This document shows, in pieces, positions 15,312 to 22,527 of a stretch of 23,652 bases of DNA. Within the stretch, counting starts at the first letter, position 1, and the number at the start of each line of letters is the position of its first letter. Origin of the DNA: Zoogloea sp035335645 (GTDB taxonomy: Bacteria; Pseudomonadota; Gammaproteobacteria; Burkholderiales; Rhodocyclaceae); NCBI GenBank assembly GCA_035335645.1, contig DAOQMM010000050.1, positions 1-23,652 on the forward strand, read 5' to 3'. A model generated the notes under the pieces. It had not been told where the DNA came from, made no database searches, and was given only the letters and a program-made list of their open reading frames with translations. Both the position numbers and the translations under genes were made by a program.

Positions 15312-16120
15312 CGGGCCTCCCCTCGTTGGTCCATGGCCTCACGCACACCGCGCAGGAAGGCCGTCACCCGCGCCGGAGCGGCATCGCGGGGGCTGTTTTC
15401 AATCTCTTCGATGATGCGGCTGCCGATCACCACCGCGTCGGCCAGACCGGCGATGCGCGCGGCGGTGGCGGCGTCACGGATGCCGAAGCCCACGCCCACC
15501 GGCATGCCGACTCGCTCGCGGATCGCCGGGATGCGGCGTGCCACCTCGTCCAGGTCCAGCGCGGCCGAGCCGGTCACGCCCTTGAGGGACACATAGTAAA
15601 TGTAGCCGCTGCCGGCCGCCGCCACGTCGGCAAAACGCTGCTCGGTGGACGTAGGCGCCAGCAGGAAGATCGGGTCGAGCCCCGCGGCGCGACAGGTGGC
15701 CGCGAACTCACGGCATTCCTCCGGCGGGTAATCCACGACCAGCACGCCGTCGGCGCCCGCCTCGACCGCCGCACGGGCGAAGGTGTCGACACCCATTGCC
15801 TCAATGGGATTGGCGTAACCCATCAACACCACCGGCGTCTGGTCGCCCGTGGCCCGGAAGGCACGGACGATGTCGAGCACCTTGCGCAGGCTCATGCCCG
15901 CCGCCAGGGCCCGTTCGGACGCGCGCTGGATCGTCGGACCGTCCGCCATGGGATCGGAAAAGGGCACGCCCAGCTCGATGATGTCGGCACCACCGGCCAC
16001 CAGGGCCTGCAACAGAGGCACCGTCATCTCCGGGGCGGGATCGCCGGCCGTGATGAAGGGGATGAGCGCCTTGCGCCCGTCGGCGGCTAAACGCTGGAAA
16101 CAGTTCTGGATTCGCGACAT
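15308..16120 (-). CDS. trpA: Tryptophan synthase alpha chain
   Basis: 270 residues from the ATG at 16120 (MSRIQNCFQRL); the frame continues to 16342, but that extension is not family-like and would overlap trpB. TrpA cleaves indole-3-glycerol phosphate and passes indole through a tunnel to TrpB. The catalytic residues sit where expected: Glu49 in ADIIELGVPFSDP and Asp60 in DPMADGPTIQ. The phosphate loop is in the C-terminal GVGFGIRDA and DAVVIGSRI segments. No clear Shine-Dalgarno sequence precedes the start, but a strong hairpin lies 20 bases upstream in the 53-bp gap after trpB. The stop overlaps the accD start as ATGA. Confidence 0.97.
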   Translation of the reverse strand: MSRIQNCFQRLAADGRKALIPFITAGDPAPEMTVPLLQALVAGGADIIELGVPFSDPMADGPTIQRASERALAAGMSLRKVLDIVRAFRATGDQTPVVLMGYANPIEAMGVDTFARAAVEAGADGVLVVDYPPEECREFAATCRAAGLDPIFLLAPTSTEQRFADVAAAGSGYIYYVSLKGVTGSAALDLDEVARRIPAIRERVGMPVGVGFGIRDAATAARIAGLADAVVIGSRIIEEIENSPRDAAPARVTAFLRGVREAMDQRGEAR

Positions 16121-16140
16121 GGATGATGGCGTGGAATCGG

Positions 16141-16164
16141 GGCGGACAGCTCGGGCCGTCCGCC
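16141..16164 (-). other. Hairpin in the trpB-trpA gap
   Basis: On the transcribed strand, GGCGGACGGC pairs with GCTGTCCGCC (10 bp with one G-U pair) around a CCGA tetraloop. No T run follows, so it is not an intrinsic terminator. It ends 20 bases before the trpA ATG. It could be an mRNA-processing or stability element. Confidence 0.45.
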
Positions 16165-16173
16165 GGGTTCGGT

Positions 16174-17385
16174 TCAGAAACGGATGCCGGACTTCTCGGC
16201 GACGGTGTGCATGTCCTTGTCGCCGCGACCGGACAGATTCACGAGCAGGATCTTGTCCTTCGGCAGGGTTGGCGCCAGCTTGGCAGCGTAGGCCAGGGCA
16301 TGGGAGGACTCCAGCGCCGGGATGATGCCCTCGAAGCGGCACAGGTCGTGGAAGGCCTGCAGCGCCTCGGCATCGGTGATGCCCACGTATTCGGCGCGGC
16401 TGCTGTCCTTGAGCCAGGCGTGTTCGGGCCCGACCCCGGGGTAGTCGAGACCCGCCGAGATGGAGTGGGTCTCGATGATCTGGCCGTCCTCATTCTGGAG
16501 CAGGTAGGTGCGGTTGCCGTGCAGCACCCCCGGCCGCCCGGCCGACAGGGAGGCCGCATGCTGGCCGCTGTCGAGGCCGTGCCCGGCCGCTTCGACGCCC
16601 ACCAGACGCACGTCGGGAAAGCCGATGTAGGGATGGAAGATGCCCATCGCGTTGGATCCACCGCCGACGCAGGCGATCACCGCGTCCGGCTGACGCCCCG
16701 CCAGAGGCGGCATCTGCTCGATGCATTCCTGACCGATGACGGCCTGGAAGTCCCGCACCATCATCGGGTAGGGATGCGGCCCCGCCACCGTGCCGATGAT
16801 GTAGAAGGTGTTGCCGACGTTGGTCACCCAGTCGCGCATGGCCTCGTTGAGGGCATCCTTGAGGGTCTTGGAGCCGCTCTCCACCGGCACCACCGTCGCG
16901 CCCAGCAGCTTCATGCGATAGACGTTGGCTGCCTGCCGGCGCACGTCTTCGGAGCCCATGTACACCACACACTCCATGCCATAGCGGGCCGCCACGGTGG
17001 CGGTGGCCACGCCGTGCTGACCGGCGCCGGTCTCGGCGATCACGCGGGGCTTGCCCATGCGCCGGGCGAGCAGCGCCTGGCCGATACAATTGTTCACCTT
17101 GTGGGCGCCGGTGTGGTTGAGATCTTCCCGCTTCAGGTAGATCTGCGCGCCCCCCAGCAGGCCGGACCAGCGCTTGGCGTGGTAGATCGGGCTGGGACGC
17201 CCCACGTAATGCTTGAGTTCGTACTCGAATTCGGCAATGAACTCTGGATCCTGTTGCGCGGCGGCATAGGCTTCGCGCAGTTCGGCCAGCGCCGGGATCA
17301 GCGTCTCGGACACGAAAACGCCGCCGTAGGGGCCGAAATGGCCGCGGGCGTCGGGAAGGTCGTAAGGGGCATCAGCCATGTGCAT
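16174..17385 (-). CDS. trpB: Tryptophan synthase beta chain
   Basis: 403 residues. TrpB condenses indole from TrpA with serine, using PLP, to form tryptophan. The PLP lysine is K96 in HTGAHKVNNCIGQ; the phosphate-binding glycine loop is VGGGSNAMG; and ETGAGQHGVATATVAA and AGLDYPGVGPEH are further hallmarks. The N-terminus DARGHFGPYGGVFVSETL is typical of TrpB1. Two in-frame ATGs are two codons apart (17385 and 17379); GGAGT sits at the right distance for the first, which is used here. Its first 14 bases overlap the end of trpF. Confidence 0.98.
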   Translation of the reverse strand: MHMADAPYDLPDARGHFGPYGGVFVSETLIPALAELREAYAAAQQDPEFIAEFEYELKHYVGRPSPIYHAKRWSGLLGGAQIYLKREDLNHTGAHKVNNCIGQALLARRMGKPRVIAETGAGQHGVATATVAARYGMECVVYMGSEDVRRQAANVYRMKLLGATVVPVESGSKTLKDALNEAMRDWVTNVGNTFYIIGTVAGPHPYPMMVRDFQAVIGQECIEQMPPLAGRQPDAVIACVGGGSNAMGIFHPYIGFPDVRLVGVEAAGHGLDSGQHAASLSAGRPGVLHGNRTYLLQNEDGQIIETHSISAGLDYPGVGPEHAWLKDSSRAEYVGITDAEALQAFHDLCRFEGIIPALESSHALAYAAKLAPTLPKDKILLVNLSGRGDKDMHTVAEKSGIRF

Positions 17386-17995
17386 GTCGGACTCCGGCTA
17401 CAAATTCGGTGATCCGGGCGGCGTCCTTGATGCCTTTGGCGGCTTCCACGCCGCTGGAGACATCCACGGCCCACGGCCGCACGCGCCGGATCGCTTCACC
17501 CACGTTGCCGGCATGCAGCCCCCCCGACAGGATCAGGGGCAGCGGCAGGCCGGACGGGATGAGGGACCAGTCGAAGGTTTCGCCTCCCCCACCATAAGCT
17601 TCCACAAACGCGTCCAGCAACAGCCCCTGGGCGCCCGGAAAGCGAGCCGCGTATTTTAACAGATCGAGCCCCGGCCGCATCCTCGCCGCCTTGACATAGG
17701 GTCGACCGAAGCCGGCACAGTCCGCCTCCTCCTCGTCGCCATGGAACTGCAGGAGTTGGATCGGCACCTGGCGCAGGGCCTCGTCCACCTCGGCGCGCGG
17801 GGTGTTGACGAACAGGCCGACGACGGTCACGAAAGGCGGCACGCGCCGGGCCAGTTCGGCCGCCCGCGCGAAGCTCACATGGCGCGGACTGGGCGGATAG
17901 AACACGAAACCGATGGCGTCGGCCCCGGCGCCGACGGCGGCGTCCACGTCTTCTTCGCGGGTCAGGCCGCAGATCTTGATTCGGGTTCGATGCAC
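17372..17995 (-). CDS. trpF: Phosphoribosylanthranilate isomerase
   Basis: 207 residues from a GTG at 17995, giving a HRTRIKICGLT N-terminus that matches the family. An upstream ATG at 18079 would add a poorly conserved tail inside truA. A GGGGTGA site six bases upstream supports the GTG. TrpF converts phosphoribosylanthranilate to CdRP in tryptophan synthesis, as a single-domain TIM barrel (not fused to TrpC). The catalytic Cys9 is in KICGLT and the catalytic Asp is in GLLLDAF; LILSGGL and VDVSSGVE form the phosphate site. It starts 4 bp after the truA stop and overlaps trpB by 14 bases. Confidence 0.95.
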   Translation of the reverse strand: MHRTRIKICGLTREEDVDAAVGAGADAIGFVFYPPSPRHVSFARAAELARRVPPFVTVVGLFVNTPRAEVDEALRQVPIQLLQFHGDEEEADCAGFGRPYVKAARMRPGLDLLKYAARFPGAQGLLLDAFVEAYGGGGETFDWSLIPSGLPLPLILSGGLHAGNVGEAIRRVRPWAVDVSSGVEAAKGIKDAARITEFVAGVRHAHG

Positions 17996-17999
17996 GGGG

Positions 18000-18803
18000 T
18001 CACCCCAGCGGAAGTTGCGGGGGCACGATGATACGCCCGCCACCGGGCAGCGGCCACCGTGGCGGATACTCGACCCCACACAGGTACAGGCCGTCCGGCG
18101 CGAAGGTGGGTGCCGCCACGCTGCGGTTGCGCGCGGCCAGCACGTCCGCCATCCACGCCACCGGCTTGCGTCCCCTGCCGACCATCACCAGCGCTCCGAC
18201 CAGATTGCGGATCATGTGATGAAGGAAGGCATTGGCATGGAAATCGAACACCACCAGATCGCCTACCCGACCCACCGCCACCCGATACACCGTGCGCACC
18301 GGCGACTTCGCCTGGCACTCCGCGGCCCGGAAGGAGGTGAAATCGTGCTCACCCACCAGGCAGTCGGCCGCTGCCGTCATGGCCTCCACGTCGAGTCCAT
18401 CGTGCAACCACCCCACCCGACCTGCCAGCAGCGCCGGACGGACCCGTCGATTGAGCAACAGATAGCGGTAGTGGCGCGACACTGCGCTGAAGCGCGCGTG
18501 AAAATCGGCGGCCACTGTCTGCGACCACAGCACGCTCACACCGCGCGGCAGATGGCTGTTGACGCCCCGCACCCACGCTTCCGGCGGGCGGACCGCGGCG
18601 GTGTCGAAATGCGCCACCTGCGTGGTGGCATGCACGCCCGTGTCGGTTCGCCCGGCGCACACCAGATGGATCGGCGCCTGGGCAATCACACATACGGCCG
18701 CTTCGAGCACGTCCTGGACCGTGCGTCCATGGGGCTGGGTCTGCCAGCCTTCGAAGGCATCACCGGCATATTCGACACCCAAAGCGATTCGGATCGGTGG
18801 CAT
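18000..18803 (-). CDS. truA: tRNA pseudouridine(38-40) synthase TruA
   Basis: 267 residues from the ATG at 18803 (MPPIRIALGVEYAGDAFEGWQTQ); the frame extends to 18860 but that part is not conserved and overlaps the upstream gene. TruA makes pseudouridine at positions 38-40 of the tRNA anticodon arm. The catalytic Asp54 is in CAGRTDTGVHATTQVAHF. Further conserved blocks are FHARFSAVSRHYRYLLLN, FRAAECQAKSPVR and FHANAFLHHMIRNLVGALV. One base separates it from the stop of the upstream membrane-protein gene (TGA-T-ATG). Neighbours fimV and trpF match the Pseudomonas/betaproteobacterial arrangement. Confidence 0.97.
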   Translation of the reverse strand: MPPIRIALGVEYAGDAFEGWQTQPHGRTVQDVLEAAVCVIAQAPIHLVCAGRTDTGVHATTQVAHFDTAAVRPPEAWVRGVNSHLPRGVSVLWSQTVAADFHARFSAVSRHYRYLLLNRRVRPALLAGRVGWLHDGLDVEAMTAAADCLVGEHDFTSFRAAECQAKSPVRTVYRVAVGRVGDLVVFDFHANAFLHHMIRNLVGALVMVGRGRKPVAWMADVLAARNRSVAAPTFAPDGLYLCGVEYPPRWPLPGGGRIIVPPQLPLG

Positions 18804-18804
18804 A

Positions 18805-19404
18805 TCAGGCAAACATCCATGCCGCGACGCCAATGGCCAGGACGCTCCAGACGAATACATCCGGCCAACCGGGCCTCACCTTGGGCAGTACGATGACCCC
18901 AGGCTCGGCAGGCCGCTCGTCCTCGACCAGAAAGGCGCGCCAGCCACGAACGGGCGGCGCGCTGGCGTACTGCAACACCAGCAACATGCGCACCGCCAGC
19001 CGATCCGCCGACAGTCCCAGCACATGCAGGGGGCGCGCCAGACTCGTCAGCCCCCCTACCAGCGCCGCCTGCCCGGTCTTCTCCAGCAGCAGCGCCACCA
19101 GGACCACCACGCTCACCAGGCGCAGACCATGCAGCCCGGCGGCCGCCAAACCTTCCCGTGTCGGGCCGGCGGCCCCCAGTCCGGGCAGCAGTGCCTCACC
19201 CGGCGTGAAAAAAGCGAACAGGATCACCAGCACACCGAGCAGGATGCGCACCCGACGAAGCAAGCGGGCACATCGCGTCCGGGCCGCCCAGAATCCCGCG
19301 ACCAAAACAAACAGCCCGATGACCCCTACAAAGGGCCATCGGGCTATCTGAACCACTACCACCCACGCAGACCACAGGAGCAGGCGAGTGGCCGGATGCA
19401 ACAT
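18805..19404 (-). CDS. CbiQ/EcfT-like membrane protein (energy-coupling factor transmembrane family, short)
   Basis: 199 residues with about five hydrophobic helices: roughly 6-20, 24-40, 53-66, 92-108 and 181-197. The central block SLARPLHVLGLSADRLAVRMLLVLQYA resembles the coupling region of EcfT/CbiQ proteins (ARPL, then LGL-x-x-x-L/A). These are the membrane subunits of vitamin/metal importers and work with two ATPases and a substrate-binding S subunit. None of those partners lies nearby, and the protein is shorter than typical EcfT (about 250), so the transport role is uncertain. The start at 19404 has an AAGAGG immediately adjoining the ATG, an unusually tight spacing. It lies 26 bp after fimV and 1 bp before truA, so it is co-transcribed with both. 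Confidence 0.6.
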   Translation of the reverse strand: MLHPATRLLLWSAWVVVVQIARWPFVGVIGLFVLVAGFWAARTRCARLLRRVRILLGVLVILFAFFTPGEALLPGLGAAGPTREGLAAAGLHGLRLVSVVVLVALLLEKTGQAALVGGLTSLARPLHVLGLSADRLAVRMLLVLQYASAPPVRGWRAFLVEDERPAEPGVIVLPKVRPGWPDVFVWSVLAIGVAAWMFA

Positions 19405-19430
19405 CCTCTTGAAGCCGACGACGGGAGCAA

Positions 19431-22391
19431 TCAGCCCAGGCGGGCGAGAATCGCCTGCGCTTCGTCCTTCTGCCGACCATTGCCCTCACGCAGCACTTCT
19501 TCGACCAGCTCGCGAGCACCGTCCTTGTCACCCATCTCTTCGTAGGCACGCGCCAGTTCGAGCTTGGTCGCGACCTCCTGATGCAGATCCATGTCGAGCG
19601 GCGGTTCGGTCGGCGGACCCGCATCCGGCAAATCGACCTCAACCGTCGGCCTGTCCAGATCCAGATCGATCCCGCTCAAATCCACCGCGGGCATGTCAGT
19701 CTGAGTCGCCTGCCCCGGATGCACATCGGCCTTTGAGCGATCATCCAGGTCGAAATCGAAATCAAGCAGGTTGCCGTCGAAGTTCGTGCGCTCCAGATCG
19801 ATGGTGGCCGAATCATTTGGCGGACGAATACCCTCGTCGGCGAGCGTGGCCGTGAGATCCACGTCGACCGACGGCGCGACCGGCGGATTCGCGTTCCGCT
19901 CACCGAATTCGGAACTGATCTCGAAATCCAGATCGCTGGGATCCGGCAAGCCAAAATCTTCGCCGACCCGCTGGGGACGGGTGGACGTCACTTCCATGGT
20001 GCGACCGAACTCATCGCCGACCACCATGGTGGCACCGGCCCCGCGCGTGACGGACTGTTCAAATCCGAGATCGAAATCGAGGCCGCCTGCCGACGCCGGA
20101 CCATTCCCGTCGCCCGTCACGATCGTTGCCAGATTTCCGGAGGGACTGGACGCCTCCAGGTTCAGATCGAAATCGAGCGATGCGGGCCTGGACGGCGCAA
20201 CGGGCTCGGGCGCACTGGGCGCGTGATGGTCGAGATCGTTGAGCGAGGTGTACTGGTTGAGTTCCCCCGGCAAGGCCCAGGTGTCCTTGAGCTGGGACGG
20301 CGACTCCAACGGATCGTCGTCCCCGGAGGGCGCGATGGGGGCCGGCGCAGGCGCTGGGCGAGCCGACATTGGCGGCGCCTGACGCGCTTCGCCAGCCTGA
20401 ACGAAGCCGGTGGCCGGTGCCATCGTCCCCGCAATCGTGTGGGGACCGAGTTCCGACACGGCAGGCACCGGAATGGCCGACGGGCCAGGCATCGCACCCG
20501 GAACCGGAATCCGGTAGAGCGGACTGTCCGGATCCACCTTCCGCCCCAGCGCAGCCGCCTTTTCCCAATCGGGGCCGTTGCCGCCTGTGAGGGAATAAAG
20601 CTCGGTGGCCGTGGTCTCGAATTGCTTCAGATTCTTGCGCTGGGCATAGATCTCCAACAACTTGAGATGCACGCCCGTCCGCCCTGGATCGGTCTTGAGC
20701 GCGTCGAGAAGGATCTCCTCGGCTTGGGCATCGCGCCCGTAGGCCATGTAGACGTCCGCCTCAGCCACCGGGTCAACGCCTTCATCCGTATCGATGGACG
20801 ACAGACCCGATTGACTGAAATCGGTCTGGATCTGGCTGCTGCTGCCCGTGTCGACACTTTGTCCACCGGCACTTCCAAAGACGGAGCTGGATCCTTCGCC
20901 AAACTCCGAATAGGCGGGCGTCGTCGTCGGCGCGCCGTTGTTGCGCCGTTTGCCAAACAGACGATAAGCCCCCCAGCCCAGCAGAAGGGCGGCGATTCCT
21001 CCACCCCCCAGCAGCAGCGACATGTCAGGCCCCGAAGACGCCTCGGCCGACGCCGGAGCGGGTGCAGGCGGCGGGGGCGGCGCGGGCTTGACCTCCGGTG
21101 CAGGCGGGGGCGGCGGCGGAGGCGCCAGATCCGCCGGCTTCTCGGCCTCAGGAGGTTTGATGGCCGCTTCCGGCGGCGGAACCACTGCGGCAGGCGGTGG
21201 CACCGGCGCTGGCGGCGGAGGAGGCACCACGGCAGGCGCTGCAGCCGGCTTGGCCGCCTGATCCTGAGTCTGGGCGAGCCCTTGGCTCTTCAGTTCGACG
21301 AGCCGTTGCAGTTCACGAATACTTTTTTCAAGTTCGGCCAGCCGGGCATTGGCATCTTTCAGCGCCTTGTCCCGTGACACCAGATCTTCTTCAAGCGCCT
21401 GAAGACGCGACGAAGGTTTGTCCGCACCGCCGCCAGCAAGTGAAGCGGCATCGGCACCCTTGGAAACCTTCAGCTGGTCGGAGCCGGCCGGCAACCCCTG
21501 AGCCTTGTCCTCGACACGGGCACCGATGCGACCGCTGGCGCTCTGACGGGCCGGAGCCTCCTTCGGTGCAGATGCAGCCGCCTGCTCAGCCAGACGCTGA
21601 CGATAGCGGCCGAAGTCGGACGACTGGGCCACGACCTGGCGCCCGCCGGGTGCCAGCTGGCGGACACCGTCGGCGTCCGGAATGCGCAGAACCTTGCCGG
21701 CCTGAAGACGATTGATGTCGTCCGCCGCAAAAGCACCCCGGTTGCCCTGGAACAGCGCCGACAGCATCTGATCAACCGACACGCCGTCGGGACGCGTTTC
21801 CATGGCGATGCGGTTCAGCGTGTCGCCCGGCTTGACGAGATAGCTGCGATCCGACGCCGCCGGCACCGCGGCAGGACGCGACGCGGGTGCACGACGCACC
21901 GCCGCCGGGGCAGGCGCCACGCCGGGACGGGCCATGTCGGAACGGACTTCAGGCACGGCGACAGCAGCGGCCCTGGGCGCCCCCGCATCAGGCGGATCGA
22001 GCAGGAAGGTGTATTCGCGGATCAGGCGCCCGGCCGACCAGTTGAGTTCAACGAGCATGTCTACAAATGGCTCGTTGATGGGCCGATCACTGCTCACCCG
22101 CACCACCGCGCCATTTCCACGGCGCTCGACGGCCATGCGTAACCCGGTCACGGAAGGCGAGTAGTCAATCCCGGCCTGACGGAAGGCATCCGCGGAAGCC
22201 AGTCGGGCGGTGATGTTCTGCAACTCCTCCGGCGTCGCCGCGATCTCCACTTCGGCGCGAAGGGGCTGACCCAGGCTGCTCATGACGGTGATGCGACCCA
22301 GTCCCGCTGCCCCGCTGCCGAGGGATACGGTACCGATCGCAAGCGCCATGAGACTCAGCCGGAGCCGATTGTTGAGGGTTTTCTTATGCAC
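19431..22391 (-). CDS. fimV: FimV-type polar scaffold / pilus assembly protein (LysM, TM, TPR-like)
   Basis: 986 residues from a GTG at 22391 with GAGAAG upstream. The basic start MHKKTLNNRLRLSLMALAIG plus hydrophobic stretch forms the signal peptide; no ATG precedes it. The FimV N-domain (GLGRITVMSSLGQPLRAEVEI...FLLDPP) runs to about 140. A LysM peptidoglycan-binding domain (YLVKPGDTLNRIA...LQAGKVLRIP) is at about 182-238, a coiled coil at about 326-370, and a very Pro-rich stretch at about 380-450. One membrane helix (LLLGGGGIAALLLGWGAYRLFGKRR) is at about 457-480. A TPR-like cytoplasmic part follows (YMAYGRDAQAEEILLDALKTDP, about 546-625), then an acidic repeat-rich region and the C-terminal FimV helix motif (LELARAYEEMGDKDGARELVEEVL). 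FimV organises cell-pole proteins, type IV pili and twitching in Pseudomonas. It lies between asd and truA, the same place as in Pseudomonas. Confidence 0.93.
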   Translation of the reverse strand: MHKKTLNNRLRLSLMALAIGTVSLGSGAAGLGRITVMSSLGQPLRAEVEIAATPEELQNITARLASADAFRQAGIDYSPSVTGLRMAVERRGNGAVVRVSSDRPINEPFVDMLVELNWSAGRLIREYTFLLDPPDAGAPRAAAVAVPEVRSDMARPGVAPAPAAVRRAPASRPAAVPAASDRSYLVKPGDTLNRIAMETRPDGVSVDQMLSALFQGNRGAFAADDINRLQAGKVLRIPDADGVRQLAPGGRQVVAQSSDFGRYRQRLAEQAAASAPKEAPARQSASGRIGARVEDKAQGLPAGSDQLKVSKGADAASLAGGGADKPSSRLQALEEDLVSRDKALKDANARLAELEKSIRELQRLVELKSQGLAQTQDQAAKPAAAPAVVPPPPPAPVPPPAAVVPPPEAAIKPPEAEKPADLAPPPPPPPAPEVKPAPPPPPAPAPASAEASSGPDMSLLLGGGGIAALLLGWGAYRLFGKRRNNGAPTTTPAYSEFGEGSSSVFGSAGGQSVDTGSSSQIQTDFSQSGLSSIDTDEGVDPVAEADVYMAYGRDAQAEEILLDALKTDPGRTGVHLKLLEIYAQRKNLKQFETTATELYSLTGGNGPDWEKAAALGRKVDPDSPLYRIPVPGAMPGPSAIPVPAVSELGPHTIAGTMAPATGFVQAGEARQAPPMSARPAPAPAPIAPSGDDDPLESPSQLKDTWALPGELNQYTSLNDLDHHAPSAPEPVAPSRPASLDFDLNLEASSPSGNLATIVTGDGNGPASAGGLDFDLGFEQSVTRGAGATMVVGDEFGRTMEVTSTRPQRVGEDFGLPDPSDLDFEISSEFGERNANPPVAPSVDVDLTATLADEGIRPPNDSATIDLERTNFDGNLLDFDFDLDDRSKADVHPGQATQTDMPAVDLSGIDLDLDRPTVEVDLPDAGPPTEPPLDMDLHQEVATKLELARAYEEMGDKDGARELVEEVLREGNGRQKDEAQAILARLG

Positions 22392-22423
22392 TACGGCTTC
22401 TCACCGAAATCGTCTTGCCGATG

Positions 22424-22452
22424 AACATAACATCATGGGTTTGGCGAGGCAA
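22424..22452 (-). promoter_or_regulatory. Putative sigma70 promoter upstream of fimV
   Basis: On the minus strand TTGCCT (22452-22447) and TATGTT (22429-22424) are separated by 17 bases. This lies in the AT-richer gap between the asd terminator and the fimV GTG, about 32 bases before the start codon. It could drive the whole fimV-truA-trp-acc-fol-pur-metZ run. Assigned by eye. Confidence 0.45.
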
Positions 22453-22494
22453 GTTCAAGTCTTTTGCCAAGCCTTTCCATACAGGACATTGCAT

Positions 22495-22520
22495 GAAAAA
22501 AGGCGGCTTGCGCCGCCTTC
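22495..22520 (-). terminator. Rho-independent terminator after asd
   Basis: On the minus strand AAGGCGGC, loop GCAA, GCCGCCTT is followed by a six-T run (plus-strand A run 22496-22501). It lies 8 bp after the asd stop and separates asd from fimV. Confidence 0.92.
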
Positions 22521-22527
22521 ATTGCCA

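Noticed and set aside
16121..16342. Longer trpA start at 16342
   Set aside because: The additional 74 residues lie over the 3' end of trpB, are Arg-rich and not TrpA-like; MSRIQNCFQRL at 16120 places Glu49 and Asp60 exactly as in known TrpA.
12902..17412. Plus-strand open frames of 429-517 codons opposite folC, accD, trpA and trpB
   Set aside because: They are shadows of conserved genes; no domain, no credible ribosome site, and they span the junctions of real operon genes.
21000..21260. GC-rich repetitive stretch resembling a repeat array
   Set aside because: It simply encodes the Pro/Ala-rich linker of FimV; there is no regular repeat and spacer pattern as in a CRISPR array.
20223..21377. 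A 384-codon plus-strand frame inside fimV
   Set aside because: Arg/Gly-rich product antisense to the Pro-rich and linker part of FimV; no known domain.
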